A stretch of 64,000 nucleotides of DNA from Dyella marensis. Its GTDB lineage: Bacteria; Pseudomonadota; Gammaproteobacteria; Xanthomonadales; Rhodanobacteraceae. The number at the start of each line of letters is the position of its first letter. Position 1 is the stretch's first letter. The translations under genes were made by a program, and so were the position numbers. Positions 1 through 8,700 of the stretch are shown one piece after another. The stretch is taken from the NCBI RefSeq assembly GCF_900112865.1, contig NZ_FONH01000002.1, forward strand, positions 168,713 to 232,712, in the 5' to 3' direction. The notes under the pieces are model-generated. The model had not been told where the DNA came from. It did no database searches and saw nothing but the letters and a program-made list of their open reading frames with translations.

Positions 1-129
1 TCTTTTTGGTTACTTTTGCTTTGGGCCAGCAAAGAAAAAGTAACTCGGGCGCCGGCAGGCGTCCGAAATGCCCGCTGCATAAGCGGCCAGGTCACCGGAT
101 CGCGACCATCAAGCGATCCCGCTACTGGA

Positions 130-287
130 TTCCGGCCTGCGCCGGAATGACGAGCAAAAAAAGGAACGCCCGCTGTGTAGCGGCCAAGTCGCCGCCACGC
201 GACAACCAGGCGACACGGAAACAGGATTCCGGCCTACGCCGGAATGACGAGCAAAACCTGGACTCCGGCCCGCGCCGGAATGACGAG
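130..287. repeat. Cluster of three REP-like palindromic repeats
   Basis: Three copies of a short palindrome, ATTCCGGCCTGCGCCGGAAT followed by GACGA, lie at about 130-152, 223-249 and 258-287, just downstream of the stop codon of the MACPF operon, which reads leftward. The same family recurs at about 19789, 19979, 20088, 35779, 35880, 58088 and 58193, always between genes. This is a REP-type dispersed repeat. It may form stem-loops that protect or end transcripts. Bases 1-129 hold no gene that I can support. Confidence 0.8.
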
Positions 288-298
288 CAAGAGGCGGC

Positions 299-2866
299 CT
301 ACGCCGCCACAACACCCAACCGACGCGCCACCGCGTCCCCCTGCCCATACGCCCCCACCCACTGCAACTGCAACCGCCTCGACGCCAACATCATCCGCAA
401 CGACACCGCGACCGGCGACGGAACATCCACCGCCCGCCCCCTGCGCAACCGATCCTGCACTCCCTGCTGGACCACCGGAATCGACACAGCCAGGCGCAAG
501 CCCTGCGCAGCCCACTCGCGCAACGCATCCGACAACGATGAGGCAGTCGCGTCCGACGGATCGAGCAACGACATGATCATCCCCGGCAGCGCACTCCATT
601 GCTCCAGCGCGAGCCCATGCTGGCCCAAACCATCCATCGCCTCGACCGCGGCGTCGACCATGCCGAGATCGGCATGGACCGCCACCGCATGCAGCAACCT
701 GGCCGCACGGCGATCGTGCTCCGCCGCACGCAACAGCTCCAGCGCCAGCGCGGGCCGTTCTTCGCCCGGAGGCGGCGGCATCGCCCCGCCGAACTCGTCG
801 CCCCACAGGCGCGCCATCGTCAGCAACACGACCTGTACGTTTTCATCAACCGTGGCCTGAGCTTCCTCAAGCAAAGTCTCGATGGCACATACCGCCTGGC
901 CACAAGCCTCGTCGATGCGCGAAAGGCATTGCGCCAACCGCGCCAGGTCGCCGGCATCCGGCTCCAGCGTGTGATCCATCGCGGCATCGAAGCCCAGCGA
1001 TACCTCCGCGCATGCCTGCGCCAAGGCCTGCTGCTCGCTGTCGGGCGCGTCGGTCGCAAGACGGCAATGCAGCAACAGCTCGGCGGCCGTCTGGATCAGC
1101 GACGCGCCGGCGTCCGGCCGCAGTCGCGGCACCGTCGGGCCCAGGCGGGCCAGCAGCGCCAGGCGACGGAACAACGCGTCCCAGCCGCCACGATGAGCGG
1201 CCTCCGGCGCCAACGCCCCGCTGTCGCGCAGGCATCGAATCAACCAGTCGAGTTCCGCACGGATCGTGGCTATCGTCGCCGGCACGCCGGCCGCGATGGC
1301 GCGCAGCCACTGTGCCTCCGCTTCGTCCAGCGCGGCAATCAATGGCACGCGCAATGCCGCCAGCACAGCCGCATCCACCTGGCACAGATCGGCCAGCACG
1401 GACACGCGCCCCTGGGCGTCGTCGCCAAAATGCAGGCCGCCGCTCAGCACTTCATGCGTGCCATCCGGGCGGGCGATGCGCAGCGCGCCATGCAGCACCG
1501 GCGTATGGCAGCGCACGACGGCCGTGACATCGCCTTCCAGGCGAAGGGTCGGCATATGCCCGCGCGCAAGATCCGCATCGATGGCGAAGCCGAACAACGT
1601 GAGCGCCCCCTGGACCGGCAACACGACATCGCTGACGAAACCCAGGCGACGCGCGAACAGATGGGCCACGCCCGCATCCATTGCCGCCTCGCCCAGTTGC
1701 GCCTGGATGGCTTCGGTACGGTCCACCAGCAGGCTCGCACCGTCATGGCCCGCCACCACGATGCTCTCGCCATGGTTGACGAGAGGTGTCGCCGTTTCCG
1801 CCTCGCCGGTGCCGACGGCGGACACCAGCAATGCATCGCCATAACGCTGCAACAATGCGCCTTTCGCAACACGCTGCCATGCCGAAGCGCGGCTGGGCTC
1901 CATATACGGACTGTGCGCGCTGAAACCGAGCCGCACCGGCACACTGCGCCGAAACCCGTCCAGCCAGGCGCCCGCATCGCGATGCAAGGCGGCCAGCAGG
2001 CTGGCGCGCATTCCCGCCTCGGGGAGACGCCACAGCCCATCCAGGATGGAACGCTCGAACACCGGATCCTGCGCGGCGCTCACCAGGTGCCCATGCCAAC
2101 CGATCCATGCATCGCCCAGATACATCGCGAAGGCCGCGGCCGACACACCAGGCTCGCCCGCGCCCGCGGCCTGCCGCCACAGGCTGCGCAACAGTTCATG
2201 GCGCCCCGGCTGGCAGGCCAGCACCTGGAACAGGCGGTCGCCCGTGCCGATGCGCGAGACGAAGTGCGTGCCGTATTCGTAGAGATAATCGATGTAGCGC
2301 TCGGCCTGGCGCTGCCGCAGCACGGGTTCGCGACCGTCGCCGCCGCGCTCGGCCACGCGCAGGCGCCCTACTGCGTGGCGTCCCTCGCGGGTCCAGTATC
2401 GTTCGACCTGGATGCGCCGCCCGATCCCGCCTTCTTCCAGCGGATGCTGCTCCCCGGCGTCGTCACGGCGGAATTGCAACAGCACCAGCCCGCCACGTTC
2501 GAGTTGCGCAACCGGCACGCCCAGTAGCTGCTCCAGGCGCGCCAGCGTCGCCGCGCGCCGTCCGCCGCCGAGCATCAGCGCACTCGGAGGCAAGTCGAAG
2601 CGGCCGGCGTCGCCCGGCATCGGCCGGACGCGATAGTCGAACAGCGCATCGAGCAGCGATTCGATCGAGGCATGGAAGCCGATATCCAGGCCGCACCAGG
2701 CACCCGTCCCCTTCTGCACCTGCGCATCGAGACCCAGCAGGGCCTCGCGTGGCGGCACCTCGAAGGGGCGCGAACCACTTGCGTCGTCGAACCATCCCGG
2801 CACCAGTCCTTCCAGCAGGTTGACGCTCTCGCCCAGTCGCATGCTTGCGCTCATCGTGTCGCTCAT
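299..2866 (-). CDS. MACPF-like protein with helical C-terminal region
   Basis: Protein of 855 aa, last gene of the four-gene leftward operon. The ATG overlaps the TGA of the preceding P47-like gene (ATGA, 2863-2866), so translational coupling is likely; longer upstream starts in this frame would run through that gene. Residues 1 to about 430 align by eye with the N-terminus of the 1927-aa protein of the same operon (shared SLLD-x-L-x-x-Y, P-M-x-G-D and K-G-x-L-L-Q-x-Y-G-D blocks). Residues 198-210 read YGTHF, six residues, GD, close to the MACPF signature [YW]-G-[TS]-H-[FY]-x6-G-G of perforin-type pore formers. The last 400 residues look alpha-helical and match no family I know. There is no signal peptide. 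Role inferred: pore-forming or membrane-active toxin subunit. The family call rests on the motif and paralogy only. Confidence 0.6.
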   Translation of the reverse strand: MSDTMSASMRLGESVNLLEGLVPGWFDDASGSRPFEVPPREALLGLDAQVQKGTGAWCGLDIGFHASIESLLDALFDYRVRPMPGDAGRFDLPPSALMLGGGRRAATLARLEQLLGVPVAQLERGGLVLLQFRRDDAGEQHPLEEGGIGRRIQVERYWTREGRHAVGRLRVAERGGDGREPVLRQRQAERYIDYLYEYGTHFVSRIGTGDRLFQVLACQPGRHELLRSLWRQAAGAGEPGVSAAAFAMYLGDAWIGWHGHLVSAAQDPVFERSILDGLWRLPEAGMRASLLAALHRDAGAWLDGFRRSVPVRLGFSAHSPYMEPSRASAWQRVAKGALLQRYGDALLVSAVGTGEAETATPLVNHGESIVVAGHDGASLLVDRTEAIQAQLGEAAMDAGVAHLFARRLGFVSDVVLPVQGALTLFGFAIDADLARGHMPTLRLEGDVTAVVRCHTPVLHGALRIARPDGTHEVLSGGLHFGDDAQGRVSVLADLCQVDAAVLAALRVPLIAALDEAEAQWLRAIAAGVPATIATIRAELDWLIRCLRDSGALAPEAAHRGGWDALFRRLALLARLGPTVPRLRPDAGASLIQTAAELLLHCRLATDAPDSEQQALAQACAEVSLGFDAAMDHTLEPDAGDLARLAQCLSRIDEACGQAVCAIETLLEEAQATVDENVQVVLLTMARLWGDEFGGAMPPPPGEERPALALELLRAAEHDRRAARLLHAVAVHADLGMVDAAVEAMDGLGQHGLALEQWSALPGMIMSLLDPSDATASSLSDALREWAAQGLRLAVSIPVVQQGVQDRLRRGRAVDVPSPVAVSLRMMLASRRLQLQWVGAYGQGDAVARRLGVVAA

Positions 2867-4266
2867 TGCGGAGAGAAGGTGCCGGCGATCAGCAGGTCGG
2901 CCGGCACCTGCACCTGGCTCATATTGATCAGGTTGCCGGGGAACAGCAGGTTGCGCAGCGCGAAATAAGTCACCGGATTGAACGACACGCCGGCCATCGA
3001 ATTGCGGATGTCGTTGTTGAGGATGTCCTGCAGGCGCGACTTCATCTCGCCTTCCGCGCCGCCGCTGACGGTGACCGACGGCGTGCCTGGAATGATGCGG
3101 ATCGCCTGCCCCGCCCCGCTGCCGGACAGCGCCACCGCGTAGCGCGCCGACACCGTGATATCCACCGGCGCATTGCCCTGGGTGTGAATCTGCTGCGACA
3201 GCGCGAAGCCTTCGGTGGCGGTGCCGGTGTAGTCGCCCCCCAGGTACACGCTGTAGGTCACCGTGGTGCGGTCGCAGCAGTTGCCGTAGCTGAAGCTGCC
3301 CTGGAAATGCATCTGCGGGCTGATGGTGGCGTACCAGGCGTTGTAGCCCGCCTTCGGACCCATCGGGTACAGCGAGAAATTGCCGCCGTGGCCGTTGAAG
3401 CCCCGGCACAGCACGTCCTGGTACAGCACGCGCGAGCTGATCATCAGCGTGCAGGTGAGGCCGTCGGCGGTGGGCACGGGCTCGTTGACGTTGATGACGT
3501 TGCTCGACGGCGGGTTGCCGTTGGTGGTGATCAGCAACTGCACCACCGTGTTGCCGGCGTTGGTGGTGACCACGTTGAAGCGAAGGGACGTCGGCGTGAG
3601 ACCGGACGCGCCGGCGATGTTCTGGAAATCCACCGAGGCGAGTACGTAACGGACCTGATGCGTGGCGAACCAGTTCTTCAGCTGGTTGACCAGCACGGTG
3701 TTGTCCACGCCCACCACGCTCAGCGCATTGAGCGCGAACGCGCCTTGCGCGAAGTTCAGCACCAGCGAATGCGCACTGCCCACCACACCCTGCACCTGCT
3801 GCAGGCCGACCGTACCGGACAGGTACGGATGCTTCGATGTGTCCACCGGCTGCGGTGCGGCCCAGTCCACGCGCGGATCGTTGGGCGAGATCTGCGCGGT
3901 GGACGGATTGAAGTTGGATGGCACCGACATCGTGCCCAGGCGGGTCGCGCCGCCGAGGATGTCCTGGCGCACCGTCACTTCGTTGCGCCCGCTCATGAAC
4001 TGGAACAGCGGCGGGCCGAGGTCGACCTGCACCTGGGTGACATTGGTGAACCAGCCCTGGTGACCCGGCGCCGGCAACACGCCCTCGCACCACACCACTG
4101 CGATGCACAGCCGTCCGGCGCCGCCGGTCTGCTGGTTCCACTGCTTCATGAAGAAGGTGTTGACCGAGCTTTCCAGCAGGTTCATCACGGCATCCCAGCC
4201 CTGCAGCACTTCCTTGTTCTGGTACATCTGCTGCAGCAGGTTGCTCAGGGTGGCGGGACTGGGCAT
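2863..4266 (-). CDS. P47/TULIP-like protein
   Basis: Protein of 467 aa. The start at 4266 has AAGGAA about ten bases upstream. It begins with a helix around L-Q-G-W-D-A-V (residues about 21-27) and ends with F-A-L-R-N-L-L-F-P-G followed by a P-x-D-L-L-I-x-G block. Both resemble the P47/OrfX group of clostridial botulinum-type clusters (TULIP lipid-binding fold): an N-terminal GWD box and a C-terminal FP-then-PGDL box. This is recognition by eye, not a search result. It is a paralogue of the next gene (also 467 aa) and of residues about 1185-1820 of the 1927-aa protein. No signal peptide is visible. Likely a lipid-binding or toxin-assisting partner of the MACPF-like proteins. The two cysteines in Y-G-N-C-C-D-R are distinctive. 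Confidence 0.55.
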   Translation of the reverse strand: MPSPATLSNLLQQMYQNKEVLQGWDAVMNLLESSVNTFFMKQWNQQTGGAGRLCIAVVWCEGVLPAPGHQGWFTNVTQVQVDLGPPLFQFMSGRNEVTVRQDILGGATRLGTMSVPSNFNPSTAQISPNDPRVDWAAPQPVDTSKHPYLSGTVGLQQVQGVVGSAHSLVLNFAQGAFALNALSVVGVDNTVLVNQLKNWFATHQVRYVLASVDFQNIAGASGLTPTSLRFNVVTTNAGNTVVQLLITTNGNPPSSNVINVNEPVPTADGLTCTLMISSRVLYQDVLCRGFNGHGGNFSLYPMGPKAGYNAWYATISPQMHFQGSFSYGNCCDRTTVTYSVYLGGDYTGTATEGFALSQQIHTQGNAPVDITVSARYAVALSGSGAGQAIRIIPGTPSVTVSGGAEGEMKSRLQDILNNDIRNSMAGVSFNPVTYFALRNLLFPGNLINMSQVQVPADLLIAGTFSPQ

Positions 4267-4316
4267 GGTCGGTTCCTTGTGACGGGCGGAAGGCGTGCGT
4301 GGAAGGAGGACGCGGC

Positions 4317-5720
4317 TCAGGCCGCCGCGTCCGGCTGCAGGTCGCCGACCATCACCAGGTCGCCGGGAATCTGCACCGCGTCGATCACCGCCTCGTCGCC
4401 GGGAAAGCGGATGGTGTGGACCGCGAAGGCGGCCAGCGGCTGCAGCGAAGTGGCGTCGAGATCGCCGCGGATTTCCTGGCTGAGGATCGCGTCCAGGTAG
4501 GGCTTGAAGGTTTTCTCCGCCACGCCCGGCGCGGCCACCGTGGCGACGTTGCCGGCGAAGGCCACCGTCTGCTGTCCCGGCTGTCCGGCGCACTGCACCG
4601 GGTAGTTCTGCTGCACGCCGAACTCCAGGTTCACCGTCGCACCGGGATCGGCGAAGGCGGATACGCGCAGGCCCTGGTTAGGCGAGCCGGTGAAATTCAG
4701 GCCCAGCTGCGCCTCCTGCGCCACCGGAGGCATCGCGTTGCCCCAGTCGACCGTGCCCTGGAAGTACATGCGGTTCTTGGTCTGCAGGAACCAGGCACGC
4801 TGGTCGCCCTGCGGCGGCGCGGCGGCGAGCTGCACGTGCTTGGACAGCGCGTTGAACCCCGGCACCACCAGGTCCTGGAACACCTTCTGGCTCTGGAACA
4901 GCAGCGACCAGTCCATGCCGTCGGTGACGGGTACGGGCTCGCCGACATCCACGCCGGTGTCCTGCGGCGCCGGCGCATCGCCCAGCGCGAAATGCACCTG
5001 CAACACCTGCTGGCCGGACGGCGTGCTGGTGGTGCGCAAGGCCACGGTGTGCGGTTGCAAGGCACGACAGTTGGCCTGCGTGCCGCTGTCCACCGTCGCC
5101 ACCAGCAGGCGGCCATCCGTGCCGCCGATCGCGTTCAAGGCCTCGCGCGCCAGCGCACTGCCATCACCAGCCGCGGCGGGCAGCTGATGTGCCACGGCTG
5201 TCGCACCGGCCACGTCCAGCACCAGCTCGAACACCGGCGGCGCGCCAGCGGAACCCGACGGCACGCGCTGCACCTGCAACGGCAAGTGCACCGAGAGCTT
5301 CGCCTCCGGCGGCGACGGCACCTGGACTGCGGTGGGACTATCCCAGGCCACGCCCGCGTCGTTGGCCAGCAGCGGCAGCGCCTTCGCCACAACACCGATC
5401 GAACCGGAGCGGCCCAGCACGCGCTGCACGGGGAAATCCACCGCCAGCGTCGGCTGGCCCGCGACCAGCGCGACCTGCGGCGCGCCCAGCTCGATCTGCA
5501 TCTGGCCGATGCTCCGCTGCGGCGCGCCCGGCGGCGCGGGATGCGCGCTGAGCAAGGTCACCTGGCGCGTGCCATTGGCATCGGCCGGCCACTGGCGGTG
5601 CAGGCGCTTCGCCAGGTGGTCCGCGCTGAGATTCAGCACGGCGCCCCAGCCGTTGAGCACCGAACCCTTCGCGTGCATTTCGTCGAACAACTGCGCCTTG
5701 GTGGCAACGTTCGTATTCAT
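4317..5720 (-). CDS. P47/TULIP-like protein, divergent paralogue
   Basis: Protein of 467 aa, exactly the length of its downstream neighbour. The ATG at 5720 is preceded by GGAG. The N-terminal L-N-G-W-G-A-V-L-N box and the C-terminal R-F-P-G-D then I-P-G-D-L-V-M-V-G-D box mark it as a P47-like paralogue. A third mark is the shared G-E-P-V-P-V-T-D-G block, which matches N-E-P-V-P-T-A-D-G in the neighbour. Overall identity between the two looks low, so the duplication is old or fast evolving. It lies 28 nt behind the 1927-aa gene and 50 nt ahead of the other P47-like gene, in one operon. No signal peptide or membrane helix is visible. Function inferred only from family resemblance. Confidence 0.5.
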   Translation of the reverse strand: MNTNVATKAQLFDEMHAKGSVLNGWGAVLNLSADHLAKRLHRQWPADANGTRQVTLLSAHPAPPGAPQRSIGQMQIELGAPQVALVAGQPTLAVDFPVQRVLGRSGSIGVVAKALPLLANDAGVAWDSPTAVQVPSPPEAKLSVHLPLQVQRVPSGSAGAPPVFELVLDVAGATAVAHQLPAAAGDGSALAREALNAIGGTDGRLLVATVDSGTQANCRALQPHTVALRTTSTPSGQQVLQVHFALGDAPAPQDTGVDVGEPVPVTDGMDWSLLFQSQKVFQDLVVPGFNALSKHVQLAAAPPQGDQRAWFLQTKNRMYFQGTVDWGNAMPPVAQEAQLGLNFTGSPNQGLRVSAFADPGATVNLEFGVQQNYPVQCAGQPGQQTVAFAGNVATVAAPGVAEKTFKPYLDAILSQEIRGDLDATSLQPLAAFAVHTIRFPGDEAVIDAVQIPGDLVMVGDLQPDAAA

Positions 5721-5748
5721 CGCTAGTGCTCCATGTCTTCGGATGGGC

Positions 5749-8700
5749 TCAGTTGCCGGTGCTGCCCGCGAAGCCCGGAGGCAGCAGGATCACGGTGGCA
5801 GGGCTGTGGTCGGGGTCGGGCTGGGTCACCACCACGAACAGCGGCGGCGTGACCGTGCCCGCCTCGATGTCGATGGTGTAGGTCACCATGCCGCCGACCG
5901 CGGGATTGATCGGCCCGTACTGGAACTGGAACTGCTTCGGCAGGCCGTTCTGCGTGGCGCTGCCGGTGCCCACGCCGTTCTGGAACTGCGTGGTGCCGAA
6001 CACGCCCTTGGCGCCGGCCGCCGCGCTGATCGTTACGTTGTACGAAGGCGCGGTCTTGCGCACGCTCGGCAGGAAGCTGCCCACCACCAGCAGGTCGCCC
6101 GGCACGCGCGCCTCGCGCATGGTGATCAGCTGCTCGGCCGGGAACAGCAGGTTCTCCAGCGCGAACACCGAGATCGGCTTGAAGCTGATTTTTGCCATGT
6201 ACTGCTTGAGCGTGGCCGGTACCGAATCGCCGAGGCTCTTGAGCAAGGCGATCTTCAGGTCGTTGTCATTGCACTCGCACGGGCCGGTCGGCTTGAGGTC
6301 GGACGACTGCGCGAAAGTCACGGTGGGTTCGATATTGGCGAACTGCACCAGCTGCGCCGCACCGCTGCCGGTCACCGTCAGCGGATACGCACCGGTCATG
6401 GTGACGTAGGCGGTGGCGCTGGAATTCTGCCAGTTGCCCCAGTGACCCGGGCTGCAGCCGCCGCGGTAGCATACCGGCGGGTAATACTGCTGATATTGGA
6501 AGTTGACATTGGTGCCGCCGGTGGGCGGGCTGGCCGTGCCGTTGGTGTAGTTCATCACCAGGCCGGCGGTCGGCGAGCGCTGGAACAGCAACCCGGTGAG
6601 ATCCCAGCTCAACGCATTGCTGCCGCTCGAGGACATCTGGAAATTGGTCTGCGTGCCACGGATGGTGTAGGGGTTGTTGAAGACCACCGTGCCGGTGGCG
6701 CTGCCCTGGCTGACCTTGGCGCTCCAGGATTCGAAGTCCTTGCCCGGATCCACCGCCTGCACCTGCAGATTGGTGCCGCCCTGGTTGAAGCTGCTGACGA
6801 AGATGTGATCGAACATCAGCTTGGTGCTGATCATCAGGCTCACCGAGAAATCGCTGACGCCCGGGATGGGATTGCTCGGGTCGTAGGCGATCGGCTCGTT
6901 CAGCGTGATGGTATGCGCGTGCTGGATGTCGCCGGTGGTGGCGATCAGGATCTGCAGGATGTTGTTGCCGGCATTGGTGGTGGCGGCGTTCAGCACGAAC
7001 TTGGACGGCTGCAGCGCGACATCGTTGTTGAGGTTGCTGTAGTTGATCGTCTGGACCTGGTACTTGATGTCGTTGGTGGCGTAGTAGCTGGCCAGCGCAT
7101 TGGAGATCTGGGTGGCGTGGTGGTTCGGATCCCAGTTCGGCGGATCGACCTCGAACTGATTGAGAGTGAACGCGCCGGCCGGGAAATCCAGGATCACCGT
7201 ATGCGTCTCGCTGGACGAGCCCTGCCCCGGCGGCGGCGTGACGATGCCGGATACCTTGGCCAGCGCCACGCTGCCGTTGACATAGGGCTTCTTCGACACG
7301 TCCACCTGGTTGGGATTGCCCCACTCGATGTCCGGATAGATGGTGTGCGTGCCGCTGCCGGCACTGGTCAGCGCGATCGGCGTGCCGCCCGCGGTGCTGG
7401 CCAGGGCCAGGGTGGTGTTGCCGCCGCTCTGGGTCCAGCCGACGATCCAATAATCGGTAGTGGCCTGCAGTGGCGCCGGCAGCGTGCCGGTGGACTTCAC
7501 CTTCACCTGCATATTGCTTTCGAACACGCCCTGCACCGACAGCGTCAGCGTGCTGCCGCCCGCCGCGCCGGTGAAATTTACGTCCTGGTCGACCAGGTGG
7601 CAGGCGGTGGGATCGAAGCCGTTCTCGGTCACGCCCAGCGTGCCCAGCACGATGGTGCCGCTCAGGATGTTCTGCACCACGGTCACGCTGTCGTTGCCGG
7701 GCACGAACTGCAGCAGCGGATTGCTGAGCTTGAAGGTCATCTTGGTGACGTTGGTGAACCAGAAGCCGCGGAACTGCTGCACGTTCTCGCAGTAGTACGC
7801 GTTCACCTGCATCAGGTTATCGGTGCTGCCGGGGTTGATCTTCTGGATGTACTGCTGGAACTGCTGGTACAGGAAGGCATTCACCGGCCCGGACAGCACG
7901 TTGAACACGGCGTCCCATTTCTGCAGCACGGCCTGGTTCTGGTACATCTGCGCTTCGAGGTTGGCCAGCGTCGGCGTGCCGCCCGGGCTGGGGTCGCCCA
8001 CCATCGCCGCCAGCGAGGCCGGCAGCTTCGACATCAGGCGCGGACGGCGCAGCAGGGCCGGATCGTCGTAGTGCGCGGTGACGTAGAAGTCCACCTCGAT
8101 GCTGACGAACAGGTTGTCGAACACGAGGTCCTGGTTGTTCTGCACGTTCGCCGGCAGGCTGATCTCCCACACCGAGAACGGCGTCAGGTGCGTGGTCTGC
8201 TTGGCGAAGGTGCCGGTGTTGGTGCCGAACTCCGGCTCGCCGGTGGCCAGGTTGTAGACGTAGGGGCCGAAGGCCCGGCGCGAAGTGGCGAAGGTATATG
8301 CGTCGCGCTGGTAGTCGCGGTCCTGGAACGGCCGCGCCTGGCAGGCGAAGTGGATTTCGCTGTTGCCGGTGCGCGTGCTCTTGATGCCGACGATGCGCGG
8401 CACCACGCGGTCGATGCGCACCATGTCGTAGTTGTAGAACTCGGTGCGGCACAGCGCGACCGGGAACTGGAACACGTTGCCGCCGGACAGGCGCGTGGCC
8501 AGCACGTTGTCGATGCGGATGGTGATCGGCTTGGGCACCGCCTGCGGCGGCGGATTGAGCTGCTGCAGCGCGGAGATGATCGCGCTGTCCTGGGTGGCGA
8601 TCACCGACTGCAGGTTGATCAGGCTGAACGAGGTGATCGGCGTGGGCTGGCCGAAATACTCGTACTGGATCGCGCCATCCTGCAGCTCCAGCGTCTGCGC

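Noticed and set aside
299-4141. Extending the MACPF-like gene upstream to a 1280-aa product
   Set aside because: The extra 425 codons overlap the P47-like gene in another frame and look like shadow sequence; the ATGA junction at 2863-2866 is a natural start.
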